The position numbers and the translations under genes are program-made. A model generated the notes under the pieces. The model had not been told where the DNA came from, ran no database searches, and worked only from the letters and a program-made list of their open reading frames with translations. From IMG/VR virus record IMGVR_UViG_3300027833_000078, positions 1 to 46,964 of that record: a stretch of DNA of 46,964 nt; one strand, 5' to 3'. This DNA is from a virus. Within the stretch, counting starts at the first letter, position 1. Each line of letters begins with the position of its first letter. Shown here one piece after another: positions 42,257-46,964 of the stretch.

Positions 42257-42543
42257 ATTTGTTTGCCCTCTGTTCCTGTTACTAAGTACATTTTCTTTAT
42301 TATAGCATCGACATCAACGGATGTCAAGAAGCCTTTTACCGTATCATTATCATTAGTAATGCCAGGTAGTTCTTCTTGAAAATCACCTTTGTATACAGCA
42401 ATTTCATACAGCCCTTCTTCGCCGCCATATGAAACTTCGTTCTTTACAATACTTAACACGTATCCGTCAAACTGTACTTTTGATTGTATTCCTATTGGAT
42501 TTATTGTTTGAATAAACTCTAAGTCGTTATATGCTGAAATCAT
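42253..42543 (-). CDS. Hypothetical protein (96 aa)
   Basis: A 96-residue acidic, beta-rich protein with VQFDGYVLSIVKNEVSYGG and a C-terminal VDVDAIIKKMYLVTGTEG. It resembles small modulators located beside replication genes in T4-like phages, but no family is recognised. It overlaps the SWIM gene by 17 bases and the ligase by 4. The ligase early promoter lies within its coding end. Confidence 0.7.
   Translation of the reverse strand: MISAYNDLEFIQTINPIGIQSKVQFDGYVLSIVKNEVSYGGEEGLYEIAVYKGDFQEELPGITNDNDTVKGFLTSVDVDAIIKKMYLVTGTEGKQI
42299..42327 (-). promoter_or_regulatory. Early promoter TTGACA-N17-TATAAT for DNA ligase
   Basis: TTGACA at 42327-42322 and TATAAT at 42304-42299 on the minus strand, 17 bases apart. 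Expected start about 42292, giving a 36-base leader before the ligase ATG. Confidence 0.8.
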
Positions 42544-42763
42544 AATCCATTGCCCTTTCTACTCTTTCGTTAATGCCTGTACTGTGCTTACACTTACCTC
42601 TAAAAGTAAAGCCAGTACAGTCACATGTAAAACCTTTGTCTGTAAGTTCTACACTATATTCATTATCTTTAGAACCTTTTACAGGCCAAACAGTACCTAC
42701 CATCCAATGACCTTTAGGCTTGAAATAAGCAGGCTTCAAATACTTCTCTTGAAACTTACTCAT
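42527..42763 (-). CDS. SWIM zinc-finger protein (78 aa)
   Basis: The zinc-binding pattern C-x-C-x8-C-x-H is visible as Cys47, Cys49, Cys58 and His60 (FTCDCTGFTFRGKCKH), the SWIM signature, preceded by a beta hairpin (YSVELTDKG). SWIM domains bind DNA or protein. Alone and this small, it may be a regulator or recombination accessory; inferred only. Its start overlaps the HD-protein stop (ATGA) and its end overlaps the 96-aa gene by 17 bases. Confidence 0.82.
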   Translation of the reverse strand: MSKFQEKYLKPAYFKPKGHWMVGTVWPVKGSKDNEYSVELTDKGFTCDCTGFTFRGKCKHSTGINERVERAMDYDFSI

Positions 42764-43266
42764 TTCTTCACCTGGTTCTTTGCTATTGTAACCAACTTAG
42801 GATCTGCTTTTGTTAATACTTCTAACAACAAACGCTTTTCTTCTAAGTACAATTTTGCAAACTTAGGGTCATGTGCAACAATACTTTCAGTGTTGTCGAT
42901 CATGTCTGCTACTTTTACAGTTTGTACATCAGCTGGTGCTTGGCTAAGTCTAACACGGTCCTGTGCCTTACGTGCTTTACGATTAGGACCACCTTCTACT
43001 TTTGGTGGATCACTTAACGCAACAACCATATCTGCAACGTCAGCGCCAAATGCTTTCTGGATGTCTTCTTTAGTGATATGAGTATCTTCAATGACATCGT
43101 GTAACAACGCAGCCGCCAAAACTCTCTCGTCTTGTACAACAGTACTAACAAGATTCATTACTCGGATGGGGTGTGTTACGTAAGGTTCGCCGGTGTATTT
43201 ACGGATTTGACCGATAGCACCGTGTGCCGCTGTAGCGTACAACTTTGCTTTGTCAACTAATGTCAT
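42760..43266 (-). CDS. HD-domain hydrolase, MESH1/SpoT-like ((p)ppGpp hydrolase family), 168 aa
   Basis: Single HD domain of the type in SpoT and small alarmone hydrolases. Metal and catalytic residues: His15 in the first helix (TAAHGA), His32 in EPYVTHP, His56-Asp57 with Glu-Asp in LLHDVIEDT, and Asp121 with Asn125 in VKVADMIDNT. No synthetase, TGS or ACT domain. Likely removes (p)ppGpp (or a related nucleotide), which would blunt the host stringent response during infection; the substrate is inferred. It has its own early promoter with a leader carrying AGAGG. Confidence 0.87.
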   Translation of the reverse strand: MTLVDKAKLYATAAHGAIGQIRKYTGEPYVTHPIRVMNLVSTVVQDERVLAAALLHDVIEDTHITKEDIQKAFGADVADMVVALSDPPKVEGGPNRKARKAQDRVRLSQAPADVQTVKVADMIDNTESIVAHDPKFAKLYLEEKRLLLEVLTKADPKLVTIAKNQVKK

Positions 43267-43301
43267 GTGTGCCTCTATCTGTTTGCCTAATTTATGTATA
43301 T

Positions 43302-43330
43302 ATTATAGCAAAGAAATAGGGTCTTGTCAA
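43302..43330 (-). promoter_or_regulatory. Early promoter TTGACA-N17-TATAAT for the HD hydrolase
   Basis: TTGACA at 43330-43325 and TATAAT at 43307-43302 on the minus strand, 17 bases apart. Expected start about 43295 and a 29-base leader. Confidence 0.8.
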
Positions 43331-43914
43331 CCTCTTTTTACAGAAATTTTCACATTAAATGACAGACTTATTCTGGTGTCATCGGTGTCGTTTGGTCTTA
43401 CACCGTGATATAACCAACTAGGGAATAGCACTAGTTTGCCTACTTCAGGGTGGTAATACAAACACTCATCTGGTTTAAAATAGTGCGAACTAACTAGACT
43501 AGTAATAGGGTTCATTAAGTACAACGATCCATCTTTACCGTTAGTTTGGAAGTAATAAACGCCACTAATATCAAACCCACCGTGATTATGAACTGTTGTA
43601 TGTTCGCCTTTTTGTGTGTTAGTAAGCCAAGAGCTTTCAATTGATATGTCGTATTCGTTATCACTAAAAGATGATAGATAACGTTGTATGTGTATTAACA
43701 GATGTTTCTTGGTAAACTCTAGTTTGTATAGATTAAGATAGTCTGTTTTAAATGTAGGATCGCTAAGGCTGTGATTAGTTTCTCCCCACCCTTTGTGCTT
43801 AGTAAACTCAACTTGTGATAGTGTATCACTTATCTCGTCTTGCACTTTAGTACGATCATCATTTACAATGTAATCGTAGTATGCGGGTGTATAAAACAAA
43901 CCTTCTACAGCCAT
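43327..43914 (-). CDS. 2OG-Fe(II) oxygenase family protein (195 aa)
   Basis: Double-stranded beta-helix dioxygenase. The iron site is visible as His109/His111 in TTVHNHGGFDISGVYYF and a distal His170 in FPSWLYHGV, with Arg181 (TRISLSFN) suited to bind 2-oxoglutarate. Members are common in T4-like marine phages; proposed roles include protein or nucleic-acid hydroxylation, and the substrate here is unknown. AAAGGTAG precedes the ATG, and the gene follows tRNA-Ala by 16 bases, so tRNA processing and this mRNA share a transcript. Its end overlaps the -35 of the next early promoter. Confidence 0.85.
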   Translation of the reverse strand: MAVEGLFYTPAYYDYIVNDDRTKVQDEISDTLSQVEFTKHKGWGETNHSLSDPTFKTDYLNLYKLEFTKKHLLIHIQRYLSSFSDNEYDISIESSWLTNTQKGEHTTVHNHGGFDISGVYYFQTNGKDGSLYLMNPITSLVSSHYFKPDECLYYHPEVGKLVLFPSWLYHGVRPNDTDDTRISLSFNVKISVKRG

Positions 43915-43930
43915 AACTACCTTTCAAACT

Positions 43931-44006
43931 TGGTGGAGCCGGAGGGGATCGAACCCACGACCTATTGGTTGCAAACCAATCGCTCTCCCTACTGAGCTAC
44001 GGCCCC
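43931..44006 (-). tRNA. tRNA-Ala (TGC)
   Basis: Full cloverleaf on the minus strand: acceptor GGGGCCG/CGGCTCC, loop TTTGCAA with anticodon TGC, T-loop TTCGATC, discriminator A and encoded CCA (43931-43933). Confidence 0.93.
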
Positions 44007-44012
44007 ATTTAA

Positions 44013-44088
44013 TGGAGCTCGGAACAGGAGTTGAACCTGCGACCTGAGGTTTACAAAACCCCTGCTCTACCAACTGAGCTATCCGAGC
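44013..44088 (-). tRNA. tRNA-Thr (TGT)
   Basis: Full cloverleaf: perfectly paired acceptor GCTCGGA/TCCGAGC, loop TTTGTAA with anticodon TGT, T-loop TTCAACT, discriminator T and encoded CCA. Six bases separate it from tRNA-Ala. Confidence 0.93.
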
Positions 44089-44102
44089 GTTAACTACTTT
44101 AC

Positions 44103-44480
44103 TTATGAAACAGCGCCTGCATCTGCTACAGGTCCTGAATCGTCTTCATCACTTACTGCTTTTGTTGCTGCAATGTCAGCGGCTGTAAACTTTACGTCTT
44201 TGCCTGCAAGTTTCATTTCAAGTTCTGCATTTAGTACTTTAGCAAGACTACCTGGTCCTTCCCAGATTTCATTTAACGCTTCATTGATTTTATCTAGAGA
44301 CACACGCTTCAATCTGTAAATACCAAAATGGTGTTGTAAAAATCCTAACAGTACCTCTGGAATTTTCCTGTGGTCTGTAATAGCAAAGGTACCTGAAAAT
44401 CCATTTAGTCTATATGGGTTATCGATATCCTCGTTCATTTTTTCAATTCTTTCTTGAGTAATACCTTGTATATCTAACAT
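44103..44480 (-). CDS. Hypothetical early protein (125 aa)
   Basis: A 125-residue acidic protein: an N-terminal helix (ERIEKMNEDIDNPY), a core with AITDHRKIPEVLLGFLQHHFGIYRL and a helical C-terminus ending in an Asp/Ser/Ala tail. No domain recognised. AGGAGA precedes the ATG and a good early promoter lies 26 bases upstream of it. tRNA-Thr and tRNA-Ala follow within 15 bases on the same strand, so this gene and those tRNAs are probably co-transcribed. Confidence 0.72.
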   Translation of the reverse strand: MLDIQGITQERIEKMNEDIDNPYRLNGFSGTFAITDHRKIPEVLLGFLQHHFGIYRLKRVSLDKINEALNEIWEGPGSLAKVLNAELEMKLAGKDVKFTAADIAATKAVSDEDDSGPVADAGAVS

Positions 44481-44512
44481 AACTTCTCCTAATGTGTGTA
44501 AGTAAGTTGTAT

Positions 44513-44541
44513 ATTATACTATCAATGAATGTTAATGTCAA
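44513..44541 (-). promoter_or_regulatory. Early promoter TTGACA-N17-TATAAT
   Basis: TTGACA at 44541-44536 and TATAAT at 44518-44513 on the minus strand, 17 bases apart. Expected start about 44506; it would serve the 125-aa gene, two tRNAs and the oxygenase. Confidence 0.8.
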
Positions 44542-44552
44542 CCGTGTAACTT

Positions 44553-44643
44553 TGGAAGAGAGTATGGGATTCGAACCCATGGAACGCCATAAACGTTCAA
44601 GGGATTAGTAATCCCCCGCCTTAAGCCACTCGGCCAACTCTCC
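44553..44643 (-). tRNA. tRNA-Ser (ACT), class II, unusual anticodon
   Basis: Long-variable-arm cloverleaf: acceptor GGAGAGT/ACTCTCT (G1-U72 wobble), D-stem GCC/GGC, anticodon stem GGGGA/TCCCT with loop TTACTAA (anticodon ACT), variable stem GAACG/CGTTC, T-stem ATGGG/CCCAT and encoded CCA. Discriminator U rather than the usual G of serine tRNAs. Bacterial AGU/AGC-reading tRNAs normally have GCT. Confidence 0.85.
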
Positions 44644-44651
44644 GTATTAAA

Positions 44652-44709
44652 AACATACCAACGAATTATCAGTTCCGCTGCATCTGCTATACAGTATGCA
44701 AGGTATGTT
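44652..44709 (-). ncRNA. 58-base structured element between tRNAs, unknown
   Basis: AACATACC and GGTATGTT close an 8-bp stem. Inside, TGCAT...ATGCA and GAA...TTC can form smaller arms. It is not a canonical tRNA (no T-loop, no anticodon arm) but lies between tRNA-Glu and tRNA-Ser and should be in the same transcript. It might be a small stable RNA, a processing signal or a decayed tRNA. Confidence 0.4.
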
Positions 44710-44714
44710 AAACT

Positions 44715-44789
44715 TGGTAGTCCCTAGGAGAGTCGAACTCCTGTTGCCGAGATGAAAACCCGGTGTCCTAACCACTAGACGAAGGGACC
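44715..44789 (-). tRNA. tRNA-Glu (TTC)
   Basis: Cloverleaf with acceptor GGTCCCT/AGGGACT (G1-U72 wobble), D-arm GTCTAGTGGTTAGGAC, loop TTTTCAT with anticodon TTC, T-loop TTCGACT, discriminator A and encoded CCA. D-arm and T-arm closely match E. coli tRNA-Glu. Confidence 0.92.
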
Positions 44790-44798
44790 TTTATTCTT

Positions 44799-44872
44799 TG
44801 GCAGGCGTGTAAGGAGTCGAACCTCAGCTTACGGTTTTGGAGACCGCCGTGCTACCATAACACTTCACACCC
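44799..44872 (-). tRNA. tRNA-Trp (CCA)
   Basis: Cloverleaf with acceptor GGGTGTG/CACGCCT (G1-U72 and U4-G69 wobbles), loop CTCCAAA with anticodon CCA, T-loop TTCGACT, discriminator G and encoded CCA. Its 5' end lies about 3 bases after the expected transcription start. Confidence 0.9.
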
Positions 44873-44881
44873 AATATAACT

Positions 44882-44910
44882 AATATACAGTCAACTTTCT
44901 ACTGTGTCAA
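44882..44910 (-). promoter_or_regulatory. Early promoter TTGACA-N17-TATATT for the tRNA cluster
   Basis: TTGACA at 44910-44905 and TATATT at 44887-44882 on the minus strand, 17 bases apart. The -35 lies in the last codons of the WYL_2-like gene. Expected start about 44875, just before tRNA-Trp. Confidence 0.78.
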
Positions 44911-45211
44911 CCACTTTTTCTACTTTAGTTACTCTTTCGTATTTAAAACTTCTCCAGCCATTTGCATTAACGTCCCAAACAGTTACATTGCCTTCTTTGC
45001 CAGGCTTGTCTGACTTTGGTTGATTAGCTTCAGGAATGATGTCAAACGACTTCGTACATGTCATCACTCTTTCAGCACCATCAAGTTTGTTAAATGTTAC
45101 AACAAGTGTTGTTTCTCTTAGTGAGGTATTTAGTGCTTCCTCTGTAGGAATACCTTTCTTATCGGCTACAAACTGTTTTAGCTCATCTACTTTGTGTATG
45201 GCTGCGCTCAT
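44891..45211 (-). CDS. WYL_2 (DUF2693)-like small protein (106 aa)
   Basis: The pattern TLVVTFNKLDGAERVMTCTKS, then a spacer, then VWDVNANGWRSFKYERVTKVE matches small phage proteins of the WYL_2/DUF2693 type (Sm- or SH3-like barrel), thought to bind nucleic acid or ligands. The N-terminal 30 residues are a helical extension. GGAGGAA lies 5 bases before the ATG, which overlaps the stop of the membrane-protein gene (TGA/ATG as ATGA). The tRNA promoter lies in its 3' end. Confidence 0.7.
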   Translation of the reverse strand: MSAAIHKVDELKQFVADKKGIPTEEALNTSLRETTLVVTFNKLDGAERVMTCTKSFDIIPEANQPKSDKPGKEGNVTVWDVNANGWRSFKYERVTKVEKVVDTVES

Positions 45212-45399
45212 AGTTCCTCCAATATACCTAGTATCTCAGCGGCAATTAATAATGCTCCGCCTAGTATAATATAAGTTCCCCAATTTTCAAGATAGTATCC
45301 GCCTACTATAAATGCGGCTCCTGAAGCAATACGTACAGCACTTTTTACAAGGCTTACATAAAAGTGAAACTTACCTGGATCTTTATTTGCTACTTCCAT
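45208..45399 (-). CDS. Small membrane protein (63 aa)
   Basis: Charged N-terminus ([14 protein letters not shown]), then two Gly/Ala-rich hydrophobic segments (about 20-36 and 41-58). The start overlaps the clpP stop (TAATG), and the end overlaps the WYL_2-like start (ATGA), so it is translated with both. No family recognised. Confidence 0.7.
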   Translation of the reverse strand: MEVANKDPGKFHFYVSLVKSAVRIASGAAFIVGGYYLENWGTYIILGGALLIAAEILGILEEL

Positions 45400-46016
45400 T
45401 ATCTTTTCTCGACTACTTTATCGGCAAGGCCCCATTCAACAGCTTGTTCAGCTGTAAGGAACGTATCAAACTTCATTGTTTCTGCCATTTCTTCATAAGT
45501 CTTACCTGCTGTGTTATGTTTTACATACAACTCTGTAAGACGCTTGTTTACTTTCTTCGACTCTTCAAATGCTCGAATGTTATCTTCCATTTCAAGCTCT
45601 TGCACATACACACTGCCGCCTGTACCTCGTGTACCTGAACTTACTCTGTGAATCATTGTACGTGACTCTGGCAGTACTACACGCTTGCCTGCTGTACCTG
45701 CTTGTGCTAGGAACGATCCCATTGAACATGCTTGGCCCATTACAATAGTACGTATGTCGCACTTGATGTATTGCATAGTGTCATAGATAGCCAATCCTGC
45801 TGTTACAGCGCCACCGGGCGAGTTAATGTACAAGTTAATTGGTTTATCAGGATTATCTGATTCTAAAAACAATAGTTGTGCTACAATGAGGTTAGCCATA
45901 CTATCCTCTACTGGACCGTTAAGCATAATAATGCGATCCTTCATTAGGCGACTGTAAATATCGTATGAACGTTCGCCGCGACTTTCTTGTTCTACTACCA
46001 TAGGCACTAAGGGCAT
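45399..46016 (-). CDS. clpP: ClpP-family serine protease (205 aa)
   Basis: ATP-dependent protease proteolytic subunit. Catalytic triad: Ser98 (GQACSMGSF), His123 (SRTMIHR) and Asp184 (MKFDTFL); oxyanion region INSPGG at 65-70. The protein begins [20 protein letters not shown], equivalent to the mature E. coli N-terminus, so no propeptide is encoded. The handle region after His123 ([13 protein letters not shown]) differs from the host-type QPLGG..GQA. It may form 14-mers, possibly mixed with host ClpP, and use host ClpX/ClpA. AGGAGA precedes the ATG, and the stop overlaps the next start. Confidence 0.9.
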   Translation of the reverse strand: MPLVPMVVEQESRGERSYDIYSRLMKDRIIMLNGPVEDSMANLIVAQLLFLESDNPDKPINLYINSPGGAVTAGLAIYDTMQYIKCDIRTIVMGQACSMGSFLAQAGTAGKRVVLPESRTMIHRVSSGTRGTGGSVYVQELEMEDNIRAFEESKKVNKRLTELYVKHNTAGKTYEEMAETMKFDTFLTAEQAVEWGLADKVVEKR

Positions 46017-46017
46017 A

Positions 46018-46230
46018 TTATTCTCCTGATACTTGGATTAGTGGACGAGTTATTGAGGTATCATTGTAATCACCATCTTCTCGATACTCGCGTCTTGTGA
46101 TGTACTCAGTTAACATGCCACCTGGCTTAACCCGTACTGTTTTGACTTCTCTATAAAGAACACCTTCAACGTCCTCTACTAGTGCGGCACTAAACGGTCC
46201 GTCCATTATTTCTATTTTCTGTTTACTCAT
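46018..46230 (-). CDS. Hypothetical protein (70 aa)
   Basis: A 70-residue beta-rich protein ([29 protein letters not shown]) with an Arg/Tyr-rich second half ([16 protein letters not shown]). GGAGATA precedes the ATG, which overlaps the upstream stop (TAATG). One base separates its stop from the clpP start. No function recognised. Confidence 0.7.
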   Translation of the reverse strand: MSKQKIEIMDGPFSAALVEDVEGVLYREVKTVRVKPGGMLTEYITRREYREDGDYNDTSITRPLIQVSGE

Positions 46231-46454
46231 TAGTATCTCCCTTTAATGTTGCGTCCTACTGGTCCTGAGGAAGTAAACTCCATTCCGTGGGCATTACCTA
46301 CAAAGATTTTGCCATTCCAACGCATGTGTATTTTGTTACCTGCTATAAAAGCATCTAACGATTGTTTATCTTTAACATTATCAACTTCACACTCAACTTC
46401 TTGATCATTGCGTGTGTTAATTAATATTGCTGTTTTTTCATATATTGTATTCAT
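46230..46454 (-). CDS. Hypothetical protein (74 aa)
   Basis: A 74-residue protein with DAFIAGNKIHMRWNGKIFVGNAHGMEF and a GRNIKGRY end, a compact beta domain similar to small proteins found in several marine T4-like phages. It overlaps the upstream stop by ATGA and the downstream start by TAATG. A sigma70-like promoter within the upstream gene (46500-46528) could give it a separate transcript. Confidence 0.7.
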   Translation of the reverse strand: MNTIYEKTAILINTRNDQEVECEVDNVKDKQSLDAFIAGNKIHMRWNGKIFVGNAHGMEFTSSGPVGRNIKGRY

Positions 46455-46693
46455 TTCATTCCCATTAGTTTACAATTTAAAACAAAGTTCTCTACAAGTA
46501 GTTTAACAATAATTGCGCCATCTGTCAAGTGATTTCTTTCCATTTCTAACACATGGGCCGCCATCATTATATAGGCTTGGTCTTCTGTAATACTTAGATC
46601 ACCCCAATCAATAGGATCCATCTTCTCGCCTTCCTTAGCAAGTATTACTAAATTGCGTATTGCTTCGTCATCTACTTCAAACATATCTGTCAT
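46451..46693 (-). CDS. Hypothetical protein (80 aa)
   Basis: An 80-residue acidic helical protein (DDEAIRNLVILAKEG, DQAYIMMAAHVLEM, AIIVKLLVENFVLNCKL). No motif recognised. The ATG overlaps the stop of the membrane-protein gene at the right edge (ATGA). Confidence 0.7.
   Translation of the reverse strand: MTDMFEVDDEAIRNLVILAKEGEKMDPIDWGDLSITEDQAYIMMAAHVLEMERNHLTDGAIIVKLLVENFVLNCKLMGMK
46500..46528 (-). promoter_or_regulatory. Possible early promoter TTGACA-N17-TAAACT
   Basis: TTGACA at 46528-46523 and TAAACT at 46505-46500 on the minus strand, 17 bases apart, inside the 80-aa gene. Expected start about 46493, 39 bases before the ATG at 46454. The -10 is weaker than in the other early promoters. 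Confidence 0.5.
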
Positions 46694-46964
46694 GTTATAC
46701 TCGTTACTATGTTCATCATTACCGCTGTTCCGCTTATAGCACTACCTATCATGATTGCTCTATCACCCCAGGCCATACCTACATATACCCAACCACAACT
46801 ACTGAGTACATATGCTATTTGTCCAAACATTGTAAAACCTGCACTTATTGCAAACACGCCAATTACAGCACCTACCATACTAAACCATTTTACATACCAG
46901 TCTGGCGTTCCAGTTGGTGTAGTAGGAGTAAGTTCTTCATTTTCTTGTTGTAGCTCTGCAAGCT
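46690..46964 (-). CDS. Membrane protein, 5' end outside window
   Basis: The frame is open to the right edge. The visible part starts LAELQQENEELTPTTP, a charged coiled-coil tail with a Thr/Pro linker, then PDWYVKWFSM and three Gly/Ala-rich membrane segments (about residues 30-47, 50-64 and 70-88). An internal ATG exists at 46878, but the in-frame upstream codons look coding, so it is probably not the start. Unknown function. Confidence 0.65.
   Translation of the reverse strand, partial: LAELQQENEELTPTTPTGTPDWYVKWFSMVGAVIGVFAISAGFTMFGQIAYVLSSCGWVYVGMAWGDRAIMIGSAISGTAVMMNIVTSIT

Noticed and set aside
44652-44709. Sixth tRNA between Glu and Ser
   Set aside because: No T-loop TTC, no anticodon arm and only 58 bases; kept as a structured element instead.
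45399-46016. ClpP as the phage prohead protease
   Set aside because: Sequence is clearly ClpP-type close to the bacterial enzyme; T4-like prohead proteases are a different family (gp21).
46690-46878. Start of the right-edge membrane protein at ATG 46878
   Set aside because: The in-frame codons upstream to the window edge encode a plausible coiled-coil and Thr/Pro linker, so the true start is probably outside the window.
1-46964. CRISPR array, insertion sequence, integrase or attachment site
   Set aside because: No regularly spaced direct repeats, transposase motifs, recombinase genes or flanking duplications were seen.

Overview
The window looks like part of the genome of a T4-like marine myovirus, of the kind that infects marine cyanobacteria or SAR11-type bacteria. 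The grounds are: very large tail-fibre and structural proteins of the marine T4-like type; 8-base late promoters of the form NATAAATA a few bases upstream of structural genes; early genes with near-perfect TTGACA-N17-TATAAT promoters; a T4 gp30-like ATP-dependent DNA ligase; a five-tRNA cluster with encoded CCA ends; and host-like accessory genes (IscA/HesB, QueD, UvdE, ClpP, an HD-domain ppGpp-hydrolase-like protein, a 2OG-Fe(II) oxygenase). The DNA is AT-rich. No photosynthesis, integrase, transposase or CRISPR feature is visible, so the host cannot be named.

Bases 1-33,485 are mostly a late virion region read on the minus strand. In transcription order it starts at an IscA-like gene (31563-31937), then a 2955-residue structural protein, a 49-residue basic protein, a beta-helix fibre (1113 aa), two paralogous giants (1579 and 1147 aa), a leucine-rich-repeat fibre (794 aa) and a 336-aa fibre. 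A PA14-like fibre gene (756 aa) then lies in the opposite orientation between mirror-image late promoters and a tail-to-tail overlap. After it come three more minus-strand structural proteins, a small conserved gene and a partial early gene at the left edge. Several small genes at 32001-33485 have their own late promoters on both strands.

Bases 33,427-46,964 are mostly early or metabolic genes, again on the minus strand. They include uvdE, a phosphomannomutase-like HAD protein, a glycosyltransferase, queD, a sialyltransferase-like Rossmann protein, two small membrane proteins, one displaced late fibre gene, a conserved 433-aa protein, DNA ligase, a SWIM zinc-finger protein, an HD hydrolase, a 2OG oxygenase, tRNAs (Ala, Thr, Ser, Glu, Trp), a WYL_2-like protein, ClpP and several small unknowns. 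The genes are very tightly packed, and many stop/start pairs are TAATG or ATGA. No stretch over 300 bases lacks a gene except the tRNA/RNA interval 44481-44890.

The most unusual signals are: late (and one early) promoters placed so that transcription should begin on the start codon itself (leaderless mRNAs); a tRNA-Ser with anticodon ACT; a 58-base structured element inside the tRNA cluster; a long structured leader before queD; an LRR fibre next to duplicated giant fibres; and an IscA-like gene transcribed together with the largest virion gene.
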